Positions 54,086-64,000 of a stretch of 64,000 bases of DNA are shown here, piece after piece. Source of the stretch: Liopterus haemorrhoidalis (lineage: Eukaryota > Arthropoda > Insecta > Coleoptera > Dytiscidae). A model generated the notes under the pieces. It made no database searches and had not been told where the DNA came from. It saw only the letters and a list, made by a program, of their open reading frames with translations. Position numbers and translations under genes: made by a program. Each line of letters begins with the position of its first letter. Within the stretch, counting starts at the first letter, position 1. The stretch covers positions 50,849,466-50,913,465 of the forward strand of contig OZ020611.1 in the NCBI GenBank assembly GCA_963971575.1, in the 5' to 3' direction.

Positions 54086-54472
54086 AATCAATATCCTTAG
54101 ACTTTTCCGATGTGTGTATTTTACAGCATAATTCAGAAAAATATTTAGGATGTGCAGTGTACATCCTGCACAAATGTACAGCACGCTAAGAGGTACTGTA
54201 GCCTGCTTGTGAATGACGTGGCCAAAGTACCCAGGCTACACAAAACCACAGCGATCCTGCATACCACAAGTATCGCCGTATTAACGCTTTCATTTGAATA
54301 ATATACATGTATCCACGACTCACGACTCGTCATGTGTAATCACTCTAAGGAAACAAACTAATTACAAAAATGTGAGAATCCCAGTCAGCGGCAGTGAAAG
54401 ACAGGAGCGACTGGAGCACAGGCCCAGGGCGCCAGCTCTTAGGGGCACCAAAACAAACGCTTAAATATACAT

Positions 54473-54532
<60 letters not shown>

Positions 54533-54870
54533 CTCTTGCAGTATTATATCTTTTTGATACTAATACTCATTATATTGTACTATTCTAGCCTATTACTATC
54601 AGCAATGGCAAACGTCCAAAATAAAGGTGTCCGCATTAATATTGGACCATTGCAAAATAATTTCAAAGATATTACATATTCTAAGTTTTTCTTTTTTTAT
54701 TTAGATCAAAATTATAAATTTTCATTTCTGTATAATCTTGTACATATTAAATATGAAATCGAGTTTAAAGATGTACACATTTATTGATATTCAGTCTTCT
54801 TTTGGACTGTATTCACTTTTTACATATCTGAAAATATTTATAACCGATTTTGGTGGCACATTTAGACATA
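54086..54870. other. Spacer with (TA)n
   Basis: Includes an inverted GTAGCCTG...CAGGCTAC at 54198-54240, an uncertain GC-rich TE end at 54385-54440 and a microsatellite. No gene seen. Confidence 0.4.
54476..54532. repeat. (TA)n microsatellite
   Basis: About 26 TA units, pure apart from one TTTA near the right end. Confidence 0.95.
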
Positions 54871-55402
54871 CAATGGCACCTTGACTTACAAACTTAATTT
54901 GTTTTTGACCGCGGTTCGTATCTTAAAATGTATATATCTAGGAATCCAATTTTAATCCGTTATTAAATTAATTAATCCGTTCCCAGATTAAAAAATCATA
55001 AAAAAATGTAAAAAAAAACCTAAAATGAAATGGAAAATGAGTGCGAAGAAACATTTTTTCACTATAAATATGCATTTTGTACACCATTACATATTAATTT
55101 TTATTTATACATTTTTTGTTTTACATGATTAGTAAGAAAATCATCTTGCATTAAATTGTAAAAATGGACAATTTTGTTGTGTCTGGTTTTGTAAATCAGG
55201 AGTTTTTGATTTGTTGCCTGTAGTAGTAGCCTGTTTCTAGTCCTAAGGAAAAAAGTTTAAAAAAGTATAATGTAAACAGGCTTTAATTCGTTTAAAAATA
55301 CAAAAATCACGGTTCATATCTAAAGATCAAAATAGGATATGAAAATAGTTTGTGTCGTGAAAAGTTCGTAAATCGAGAGATTTGTAAGTCGAGGTACCAC
55401 TG
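54871..55402. mobile_element. pogo/Tigger-like MITE, 532 bp
   Basis: The left end CAATGGCACCTTGACTTACA and the right end, which reads in reverse CAGTGGTACCTCGACTTACA, match the widespread Tigger/pogo-type terminal repeat. TA flanks both sides (54869-54870 and 55403-55404). No transposase remains. Confidence 0.88.
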
Positions 55403-56220
55403 TATTAGCAAATTTTCTTAGCCATAACTAGTATTCGGTTAAAATGTTAAAATATTTAAATTGCAATCATCTAAATTAAAAGAATATGTTTGAAATAAGA
55501 TTGCGAGCACCTAAACTCCCCTCTTCGATACGCCAGTGCATATTCTAAAAAAAGGCGCTGTTTGGCGAGTGGCGCTGTTTGGAGAACATTGATTGCTTCT
55601 ACAAACACTATTATTATTTAACAAAACAATACAATGAAACATACTAACCATTTATTTGGGCAAACAACTGTCTTGATACATTTAATTCAGTGCAACGTGC
55701 CATTGCTAAACTATCCAGTTCCACGTAGGTGAAACGAATAGCCCGCATTACGGCGGGTTTATCCCCGGTCGCCCGTGATCGAGTGGCTAGGATTAGCGAC
55801 CGCTAATCGGCCGGTTAATCGATGTCGTCTCCGTGACCGGAATCTCACACCGAGCACAACGACCAAACACGATTGTTAACGATAAATAACGATTCTATGT
55901 TTGTCCCCTCGACTCATCAAATGGAGATAAACGCTTTGATGAAGATATAAGAATTTATGTGCTTTCGAAAAGGGTTCAAAGATATAACAGTGAAAGTGAG
56001 TAGATACTTTGTCAGCAAAAATTCTCGTACGTATAAATAAACAGATAACTTAAGAAACTGTGATCGGGAACACCGCAAATAGGTGTGCAAGTTGTGTGCC
56101 TCATAAAAACACCATACAAGACAGGTGCCGTAAGACAAAAACATTGTTGGCAATATAAAAGTCTTTTGAAGCATTGTAGGGTCCATTTACCATAACAAGG
56201 AGATGACGTCACAGTTGAAA
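55403..56220. other. Spacer with GC-rich island (55725-55860)
   Basis: A direct duplication GGCGCTGTTTGG occurs at 55554 and 55572. The GC-rich island contains self-complementary CGACCGCTAATCGGCCGGTTA-type segments. It does not fold into a tRNA I can recognise. Confidence 0.35.
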
Positions 56221-56365
56221 AACTTCCCTTGTTGTAAGGTGACCATACGTCCCGAATTTGCCAAGACAGTCCAGAATTTTCGACTTGCGTCCCGAATTTT
56301 TTTAGAGACAATATTTGTCCCGAATTCGAGCTTTTTGTCCGGAATTGTCCCGAATTTTAGAAAAG
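56221..56365 (+). mobile_element. TE end with repeated TCCCGAATT motif
   Basis: GGTGACCATACGTCCCGAAT starts a block with about six TCCCGAATT or close variants within 140 bp, a style of subterminal repeat seen at ends of hAT-type elements. The partner end was not found. Confidence 0.45.
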
Positions 56366-56499
56366 ATACTTATTTAAAACAAAAAATTAAATATATTTCA
56401 ACTAAAATTCTTTTTACAAAACTTGAACTAAAAAAAAAATCTCCCGAAAAAGTATTTTCCAACAACAACTTTTGGACAAGTGACAAGACTCAACTTGAT

Positions 56500-56500
<1 letters not shown>

Positions 56501-56563
<63 letters not shown>
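56501..56563 (+). repeat. (TAA)n microsatellite, 21 units
   Basis: Pure TAA array. Confidence 0.97.
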
Positions 56564-56564
<1 letters not shown>

Positions 56565-56739
56565 GAAAGCAGTGCTGCTCGGGTCGCTCCGCATTGTGCG
56601 GGCACTAAATCTGGCGTAATTTCCGCGGCTGCATATCGCCAGGGTTTGGGATGCAGTCGTGTGTATTTAGCTCCACTAGTCTCTAGTATGACGCGGCTCA
56701 AAAGGTTGCTGAAGTTTGAGATTAGTGGACGCTTGTCAA

Positions 56740-56754
56740 GACCTGACAAACCCC

Positions 56755-56814
<60 letters not shown>

Positions 56815-56882
56815 GGAGCATTATAAAAGACCTGACAAACCCCATAATAATAATAATAATAATAATGGGAGCATTATAAAAC
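56740..56882 (+). repeat. Duplicated unit carrying two (AAT)n arrays
   Basis: The unit GACCTGACAAACCCCAT-(AAT)n-GGGAGCATTATAAAA occurs twice in tandem, with about 19 AAT units in the first (56757-56813) and 7 in the second (56845-56866). Confidence 0.93.
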
Positions 56883-57121
56883 ATCTTAATGCCGAAGGGT
56901 CTTACAAATTTTTAGGCATCAGTGAGAGAGGTGTCCAAGATGTCACTCTTATTAAGCAGGCCCTTCGCAGCAAGTATATGGCACGACTTAGGCAGATATG
57001 GAGATCATGTCTGTCTGGCAAGAACAAGATCGCTGCCACAAACATACTTGCTGTCCCATTAATTTCATACACTTTTGGTGTAATGAAATGGAATGTTGAT
57101 GATCTTAAGGGTATAATGTAG
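56867..57121 (+). pseudogene. R2/R4-like LINE reverse transcriptase fragment
   Basis: This 84-codon frame reads GSIIKHLNAEGSYKFLGISE, RGVQDVTLIKQALRSKYMAR, LRQIWRSCLSGKNKIAATNI, LAVPLISYTFGVMKWNVDDL. It is the post-catalytic RT/thumb region of R2/R4/Dong-type elements (YKYLG...........YL.R.R.....L.G.N...A.N..A.P...Y..G...W...EL). The RT core and the restriction-like endonuclease are missing. It abuts an (AAT)n array. Dong elements are known to target TAA repeats, but here the array sits inside what should be coding sequence, so the join may be secondary. Confidence 0.75.
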
Positions 57122-57784
57122 CCAATTCAAAAGTCAAAGTTGGCCGCGGTGTGCGGTGGTGAGATTCCTTATTACGTCATTGGGGGCGTGGCCACACAGG
57201 CTACTTCGGGGTGGGGGCACCTCGAAGTAGCTTACAGGGAGAGAGAAAAATACTAATACATATTTTTAAATCAACTTATGTTTCGGAATCATAAAATATA
57301 GACTAAATATATTCGAATCAATTTGATATTTTTTTTTTTATTTCAAGATATGAAAGAAAAATTTTGATTTAATTTTCAATTTTACAGCGCTAAACCTTTT
57401 TTTCATTTCACATCACTGTTACTCAATAAATGAATAAAAATTACAAATGTTAACTTTGAAATAAGCCCTTGTATGTGAAAAGTGATTAATATTTATTACC
57501 AATTCTGATGTTACAGTTAATTTTGTAGAAATAATAGTTTTTTTTTTATAATCAAAAAATTATGTTAATAATCTTTAATGTAATAATAATAATACGTGTG
57601 AAGAGTTTCTCCCCAATGCCCCCCCCCCGCAACGTCTCTGGCCCTTATTGTAGACCGGTGGTTCTCAAAAAAAAAAAAAAAAATTTCTTGACGTACCCCT
57701 TGGCGTGTCAAAAATTTATTAAGCACCCCTAAAATTATAGTAGGGGAAATAAATAGGAAATTCAAAAAATATTTAGTAAAATAA
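57122..57784. other. AT-rich spacer with hairpin and a hAT-like scrap
   Basis: A hairpin GCTACTTCG/CGAAGTAGC spans 57201-57232. 57655-57735 (GGTGGTTCTCAAAA... and GTACCCCTTGGCGTG) resembles the end of a hAT element. No gene seen. Confidence 0.4.
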
Positions 57785-58138
57785 AAAGTAACTGTAGATT
57801 CAGCCCTTTAGGGGTTGATAGGGGTAGGATAAAATTCTGATACGTTTTTCGGCACTTGCATGGGTAGTCTTAATAGCAAGTAATTTTATATCTCAACAAA
57901 CACAGGAAATACAACGGGATGTATAATTCGCCCCAATTGTAGATTCACCCTTTTAGGGGTTGATTAGGACAAAATCCTGAAACAGGTTTTACGGCAATTG
58001 TAAGAGTAATCTTTGTAAGCAAAAATCAAGTCGATATCTCATTGGTCCTAAATGATATTAAGGAATGTCTGAATTCACATTTCACGCCTTTTCAGCCTTA
58101 AGGGATGCAATTTTAAAAACTGTCAATAACATTTCGAG
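57785..58138 (+). repeat. Satellite units left of the I-like LINE
   Basis: Same family as 1-860, with CCCTTTAGGGGTTGAT cores at 57807 and about 57948. The array is interrupted at 58138 by the LINE and resumes at 63678. Confidence 0.88.
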
Positions 58139-58546
58139 GAGAGTACGCCCCTGATATTCAGTGAACAGTATGTGATATTATTACTCACCAATATACACGG
58201 GTAAATTTAAAAATTATATTTAATTTCTCACTTATATTCGTCATTACATATACTTGCATTATCACCAACACCATTTCCATGATAAACTTCATCCTTTTAT
58301 ATTTATAAAAAAAACTAACCTAAAAATCTCCAGTCTTTATTACATGTCTTATATTTCGTCTGTAACATCTAACGACATCTAATATACAGAAATTGCAATA
58401 ATCAATCTACCTGGCAGATCTGCATTTGCAGATTTTGTCAGGTATCTCACCTGACGGATTAAGTCAAGGCAAGACATGTAGAGAGCGTGCACGTCTGAGC
58501 ATTCAAATATAATAAATCAAATATTTATATTTGAATTAAAATCAAA

Positions 58547-59866
58547 ATGGATGCACGAAATACGTCATCAAAACCATCAACATCAATTCAAAACATTTCA
58601 AACAACCAAAACAACCAACTACAAAATAAAATGAACTACGCAAAAGCAGCTAAAAATAAGGATTTACTCGCACGAAAAGAAGAAGGAATAGTAGTCGACC
58701 CAAACGAAGAAATCGACCTGGAAGAATATATGTATCTATTAGGAGATATAGTAGGCGCCCCCAACCTAGTACATGCTTACAAAAAAAATAAAAAACTATA
58801 TATGTTCTTTAAAAAAAAGGAACATGTAGATACAATTATGGAACAATACAAACAAAACAAAATTACCATAAACAATCAAAAAGTCGACTTAAGAAGATAC
58901 AGTACTCCTGCGATACGGTTAATTATTTCAAATGTTTGCCCTCTTCTTCCAAACGTAATTCTCGAACAATAAATAACAAACCTTGGCTTGAAAATGGTAT
59001 CACCCATTAATTACTTACACGCTGGATGTAAAAGAGACGACTACAAACATGTATTTACCTCACGTCGCCAAGTATACATAACTGAAGAAGATGCACCAAT
59101 CCCCCGCCGAGTGGAAATAGTGTATGATGGCACATCATACACTGTTTATATGGCTGCGGACGTCCCCTGTTTCATCTGCAGGCAGAGAGGTCATTTGGCC
59201 GATAACTGCCCTCAAAATCCAAATAAAGTCGAACAACCACAAATTGAAAACACTGACAGCACACAAAATAATCCTGGAAAAACTAGCGAAGAAAACAACC
59301 AACAACAAAAAGAAAATAAACAAATAAACAACATACAAGAAATTATAAATATAAGAAATTTAAATGAAATATCGACTGAAATCAATACTAGTGTCCCCAT
59401 AGAAGCCAAAATTCAAGATCAAATCGCATCAAGTATTGGTCAGAAAAGACCACTCCAAGAAGCTAGTAGTAACGATTCCCTTAACAAAGATATCATAAGC
59501 AATGAACAAAAGGAAACAAACGAAACGAGAAGAACCAAAAAATCTAAACCACTCACACAACGCTCACTTAGTCCAAAACTCACGCCTGACAAAAGCGAAG
59601 AAATTTTAAAACCTATAAAGCACCTATTTGCCAATAACGAATTTAAAATAACATATGATACACTAAAAAACATCGTAGAAAATGTACAAGGTAGCAACGA
59701 CCCCCTTTCCATAGTAAAAGAACACATAGACGATATAGACGAATTTCTCGAAATATTAAACAAGCTGAAGAGTAGAGCCCCCCAAAAGAGCCAAGGATTA
59801 AAAAGCAGAATTACAAGACTGCAAACCAAAATTATGCAACAAGTAGACGAAGAAGAAGATGACTAA
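58547..59866 (+). pseudogene. LINE ORF1 (gag-like, CCHC), one stop
   Basis: One frame runs 440 codons with a single in-frame TAA at 58970-58972 (codon 142, VILEQ*ITNLGL). The start MDARNTSSKPSTSIQN follows an AT-rich leader. A zinc knuckle CFICRQRGHLADNC at residues 208-221 has CX2CX4HX4C spacing. Upstream is a folded, mixed-charge segment (LEEYMYLLGDIVGAP; VYITEEDAPIPRRVEIVYDG). The C-terminal third is Asn/Gln/Lys-rich and probably disordered. ORF1 proteins of I-type elements bind the element RNA and form particles (known for the family). ORF2 follows 9 bases after the stop. Readthrough would be needed for a full product. Confidence 0.92.
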
Positions 59867-59875
59867 AAATTTAAG

Positions 59876-62800
59876 ATGGCTATTATACAGTGGAACCCAA
59901 ACGGATTTTACAAACGACTGCCCGAGATTCAACAATTAATTAAACAAACAAAAGCACATTATATTTGCATTCAAGAAACCCGTCTACAACCCCAACAATC
60001 AGTCAATATACGCAATTTTACAGTGTTTAGAAGAGATCGGCAGAACACCAACATAGCCAGCGGAGGTGTTGCTATCCTAGTTGAAAACTCAATATATGCA
60101 AAACAACTTAACATAAACTCAGATATAGAAGCTATAGCTATCACAACAATACCACCAAATCTTCAGAAAATTACACTTTGCAATATTTACCTACCCCCAA
60201 ATGTTAATTTTTCACAACACCAAATAGACCACTTAATGCAACAACTCCCTCCTCCAGTGCTGCTTCTGGGGGACTTCAACAGCTACAACAGCCTATGGGG
60301 ATCGACTCACACTGATGCTAGAGGACGTAAAATTGAAACTATAATAAATGACCATCGAGTATTACTCAATGATAATTCCCACACACACTTTTGCTCACGC
60401 ACAGGAACTTTCTCAAACATAGATCTATCCATCTGCGAAGCAAACTTAGCCGCTAGCTTGAATTGGGAAGTACTACCTCTATTATGGGGAGACGGACACT
60501 TCCCAATATTAATTACCCTACCAGCCAGCACGGATACTCCACCACGTACTCGCAAATGGAACCTCAAACAGGCTAATTGGGATAGTTTCCGCACCATAAT
60601 AAACTCTACAATAACACCGATTGTCGACAACACCGATATAAATACAATAGTCTCAAATTTTACTGACCAAATCAAAAATGCTGCACTACAAGCGATAGGG
60701 TACAAAAAAGAAACAAATTTCAATAGGAATACTCCATGGTGGAACAAGGACTGAAGAGATGCCAATAAACAACTCAAACGTGCTCTCAACAAATATAAAA
60801 GAACCAGAGACCTGGACGACCTGATAAACTTGAAAAAACAGCGAGCCATAGCCAGAAGAATTATCATCAGAAGCAAAAAAGAAACCTGGGAACACTACGT
60901 CTCTTCTATAAGCCATACCACACCTGTTTCTCGAGTATGGGAAAAAATCAGAAAAATAAAAAGTAAAAAAACATACGGTGTCACAAAAACGATAATAAAA
61001 AATAACACTTTTGTCACCTCAGGTAAAGAAATTGTGGAAGAAATAGCCAAAACATTTGAAAATAACTCAAGCACAGAAAACTATAGCCCGACTTTTAAAA
61101 TACATAAAAACATCATAGAGAACATAAACTTTACCATAGAAGATAATGAAGACGAAATTAACCAACCTTTCACTAGATCAGAATTAAAATCAGCCATAGA
61201 AAAATTAAAAAATAATAAATGCCCAGGACCAGATAATATAGTATCAGAAATAATAAAACAATTACCTAGTAATGCAATAGATTATTTGCTCCAAATTTAT
61301 AACAATATATGGCAAACAAATCAATATCCTGAACTGTGGCGACAAGTAACCACCTTCCCAATCTTGAAACCAAATAAAAATAAAACTAGCACCGACAGCT
61401 ACCGCCCGATAGCAGCTTCAAATAATCTTAGCAAGATCTTACAAATCATGGTTAACAGAAGATTAGTATGGTTCTTAGAATCGAGATGCGTCCTAGCTCC
61501 AACACAAGCCGGGTTCCGTCGAGGCTATTCCACCACAGACAACATCTTATGCTTATCCAACGACATATACAAAGCCTTCAAAAATCGTGATGACGTCATA
61601 GCCGTTTTCCTTGATATCACAAAAGCATACGATATGACATGGCATCGCCATATAATTGACACAATAAAAGAACAGGGCCTTAATGGAAACATCCTGCATT
61701 TTGTAAAAAATTTCATACAAGACCGAACGTTTCAAGTATACGCAAATGGACACACCTCAGAGGCAAGAGCCCAGGTAAATGGCGTACCGCAAGGAGAGAT
61801 ACTTAGCGTGACTTTATTCCTATTAGCTATCAACAGCATTACAGAATCTTTACCCCGAACCGTAAAGTCATACCTGTATGCAGATGACCTGGTGATACTA
61901 TGTAGCGGAAAACAGCTGAAAACCATTAAGCATAATCTACAAGATTCCATTACTAAACTAGAACAATGGTCGAACAAAACAGGCTTTCAATTTTCCCCTA
62001 GCAAAACCAAGGCGATCCGGTTTTCAAAAAAACAATTCAATTTTGTCAACCCAAAATTATTCCTCTACAATAATCCTATAGAATATGTCAACCAAATTAA
62101 GTTTCTAGGAGTAATATTTGACAAAAAATTAACTTGGAGGGACCATGTCATATATTTAAAACAAGACTGCAACAAAAGAATAAACATATTAAAATCTCTA
62201 GGCCATTGTAAATGGGGAGCTCATCGAGACGTACTGATAAGAATTTATCAAGCACTTATCAGATCAAAATTAGATTATGGATGTATTGCGTTAATAAACG
62301 CAAAATACAGATTGACTAAACTACTAGAGCCTATTCAAAATGCTGCAATACGGATAGCAACGGAAGCCATGAGAACTAGTCCTATTAGCAGCCTGCAATG
62401 CGAATCTAACCAGCCGCCACTTGAACACCGACGAATACAACTATCACTAACATACCTTACAAATCTCGCAAGTAAACCCAAATTACCAGCCTTTCAAAGC
62501 ATACTCGAAAAGAATCAAAACGGGAAAGTAACGATTCAAATGACTACGCCACTTGTCGCAAAACTTGGCGAACACCTTCAAGACCTCGAAATTGGATTCA
62601 CTAAGATATGGACAGACAATATAATAAAATATCCACCCTGGCTCCTTAAAAAACCTGTTTTCAACCTATCCCTTACAAAATACAACAAATCTAGTACCAA
62701 CCCAATCTTATACAGAAATTCCTACAAATCCATAGCCGAGAAATACTCACCTTTCCATGCAGTATATACGGACGGATCAAAAGTAGAAAATAAGACTGGC

Positions 62801-63562
62801 GCAGGACTCGTGTTCAACGAAGAGAAATCAAAATTTCACCTACCCGATATCATGAGCATATTTTCTGCTGAAGCTTATTGTCTTCTAAAGGCAACAGAAG
62901 AAATAAAAAACAATAATGAAATCAGGGGCACATATATCATACACTGTGACTCGCTCAGTGTAATTCAATCCGTTCAACAAGACCGTACCGCCAATCCAGT
63001 GGTTACGAAAATCAAAGAGACGATGCATGAAGCTATTCACGACGGCAAGAAACTCATCCTTATGTGGATACCTTCACATATAGGAATCGAAGGTAATGAA
63101 CATGCTGACCAACTAGCTAAAAAAGCCATAAGTGAAGAAATCATGGACATACCCATTCCAAGCTATGACCTAAAAAACTGCATCCGAAGAAAACTCGAAG
63201 AAAAGTGGAAAGTAGCATGGCAAAATAACCAAAATAACCACTTATACCAAAAAAAAGATAGTGTAGGTAAATGGTCCTCCCGAACTAACAGAAGAGAGCA
63301 AGTGATATTAACAAGACTGAGACTTGGGCACACCATGTACACCCACGTACATATATTCCAAAAAACCGACCCGCCACAATGCAGTACATGTAACACTCGC
63401 CTAACCGTAGAACACATCCTTCTAGACTGTCAAGAATACCAACTACAGAGAGCAAATAATTCCCTACCAGCAACTTTAAAGGACCTGCTAGCCAATAAGA
63501 CCGATATAGAAGACAGAGTCATTCAATACCTTAAGGATATCAACATCAAATCAAAAATTTAA
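59876..63562 (+). pseudogene. LINE ORF2: endonuclease, RT and RNase H, one stop
   Basis: One frame of 1229 codons has a single TGA at 60752-60754 (codon 293, NTPWWNKD*RDANKQ, probably an original Cys or Trp codon). Domains: APE endonuclease at about 1-225 (IQWNPNGFYKRL, IQETRL, LLLGDFNSYNSLWG near 130, GDGHFPIL near 205); reverse transcriptase at about 400-750 (DSYRPIAASNNLSKI, QAGFRRGYSTTDNI, FLDITKAYD, GVPQGEILSVTLF, YADD at 668-671); RNase H at about 960-1085 (YTDGSK with Asp near 966, FSAEAYCLL, HCDSLSVIQ, WIPSHIGIEGNEHADQLAKK near 1065); C-terminal knuckle CSTCNTRLTVEHILLDC near 1169. RNase H plus a CCHC ORF1 places it in the I group. All catalytic residues look intact, so the copy died recently. 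Confidence 0.93.
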
Positions 63563-63677
63563 CTTAAAATAATTCATTTGTACAAACATATGCATGTAAA
63601 CCATTATGTAACCTGGTGGCCAATAGCCATAGTAGCTGAGGCAACCAATAATTATTTAAATAAAAAAAAAAAAAAAA
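63563..63677 (+). other. LINE 3' UTR and A-tail
   Basis: About 100 bp of AT-rich sequence ending in a run of A (63662-63678), abutting the right target duplication. No classic AATAAA lies close to the tail, though AATAAA-like TAAATAAA immediately precedes it. Confidence 0.8.
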
Positions 63678-64000
63678 ACATTTCGAGATATTTTAAAAAT
63701 ACACATAAGTGTCAAAAAGTAATTTTATATCTCAACAAACACAGGAAACACAACGGGAAGCATAATTCGCCCCAATTGTAGATTCACCCCTTTAGGGGTT
63801 GATTAGGACAAAATCCTGAAATAAGTTTTTCGGCAATTGTAAGAGTAATCTTTGTAAGCAAAAATCAAGTCGATATCTCAGTGGTCCTAAAAGATATTAA
63901 TGAATGCCTAAATTCACATTTCACCCCTTTTCAGCCTTAAGGGATGCAATTTTAAAAAACTCTCAATAACATTTCGAGATATTTTGAAAAGACACAAATG
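63678..64000 (+). repeat. Satellite units right of the I-like LINE
   Basis: Continuation of the 57785-58138 array and of the family at 1-860. It runs off the window edge. Confidence 0.9.

Larger units (their letters stand above)
58139..63677 (+). mobile_element. I-like LINE, near full length, 5.5 kb
   Basis: The duplication ACATTTCGAG (58129-58138 and 63678-63687) is the target site. An undisturbed copy of the satellite reads through this site at 63968-63980, proving the empty-site sequence. The element has a ~400-bp 5' UTR, ORF1, ORF2 and a 3' UTR ending in a ~17-bp A-run. Confidence 0.96.

Noticed and set aside
56414..56884. 156-codon minus frame with long Leu runs, and plus frames with Ile/Asn runs
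   Set aside because: Created by the (TAA)n/(AAT)n arrays; composition has no protein meaning.
59440..59829. 129-codon minus frame inside LINE ORF1
   Set aside because: Antisense shadow of ORF1 with Ser/Leu/Phe bias from the AAA/GAA-rich sense strand.
60307..60876. 189-codon minus frame inside the LINE ORF2
   Set aside because: Antisense shadow of a well-supported endonuclease coding region.

Overview
The window looks like intergenic DNA from an arthropod, most likely an insect. It is strongly AT-rich, has almost no host-gene signal, and is packed with eukaryotic transposable elements (TEs) in several states of decay. These include Tc1/mariner, hAT, PIF/Harbinger and P-like DNA transposons, several LINE lineages, Penelope-like elements, non-autonomous terminal-inverted-repeat elements (MITEs), satellites and microsatellites. 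No rRNA, CRISPR array or bacterial-type operon was seen. The only gene-like structure with clean splice sites encodes a THAP domain and probably derives from a P-element transposase. The species cannot be named from the sequence.

Layout. 0-3 kb: two units of a ~419-bp satellite, an unassigned dispersed repeat and a 114-bp tandem array. 3-5.3 kb: a small PIF/Harbinger element (TAA target duplication) and a decayed mariner (TA target duplication). 5.3-10.3 kb: a TIR-bounded element, a (TCTG)n array in a repeat, a tRNA-like SINE head, and a LINE reverse-transcriptase fragment split by a G-rich minisatellite. 10.3-19.3 kb: a DUF4817 fragment, a Penelope tail with a large hairpin, RTE-like LINE fragments invaded by two MITEs, and a 1.4-kb hAT element containing a ~100-bp-arm palindrome. 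19.3-26.2 kb: a three-level nest, with a ~4.3-kb LINE inside a Tc1 element inside an older deleted Tc1-like element. 26.2-30.9 kb: mariner fragments and a second mariner copy invaded by a LINE fragment and a hAT fragment. 31.7-34.1 kb: the spliced THAP gene between inverted repeats, then a Harbinger relic holding both its MADF gene and its transposase remnant. 34.8-46.1 kb: an inverted pair of ~490-bp repeats, MITEs, LINE tails, a Penelope reverse transcriptase, and an inverted duplicate of the 25.3-26.4 kb composite. 46-52.9 kb: mostly unassigned, with short tandem repeats and one hAT MITE. 52.9-57.8 kb: a Tc1 transposase relic interrupted by a hAT MITE, a pogo/Tigger-like MITE, (TAA)n arrays and an R2/R4-like reverse-transcriptase fragment. 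57.8-64 kb: a 5.5-kb, near-complete I-like LINE inserted in the same satellite family seen at the left edge, with a 10-bp target-site duplication.

The genes do not form a pathway. They are independent selfish elements whose nesting gives a relative history. The two large LINEs and the Tc1 around one of them are the best preserved. The mariner, RTE and Penelope copies are old. I found no convincing previously undescribed functional system. The most unusual points are the exact nesting, the composite duplication, the spliced THAP gene and several long unexplained hairpins.
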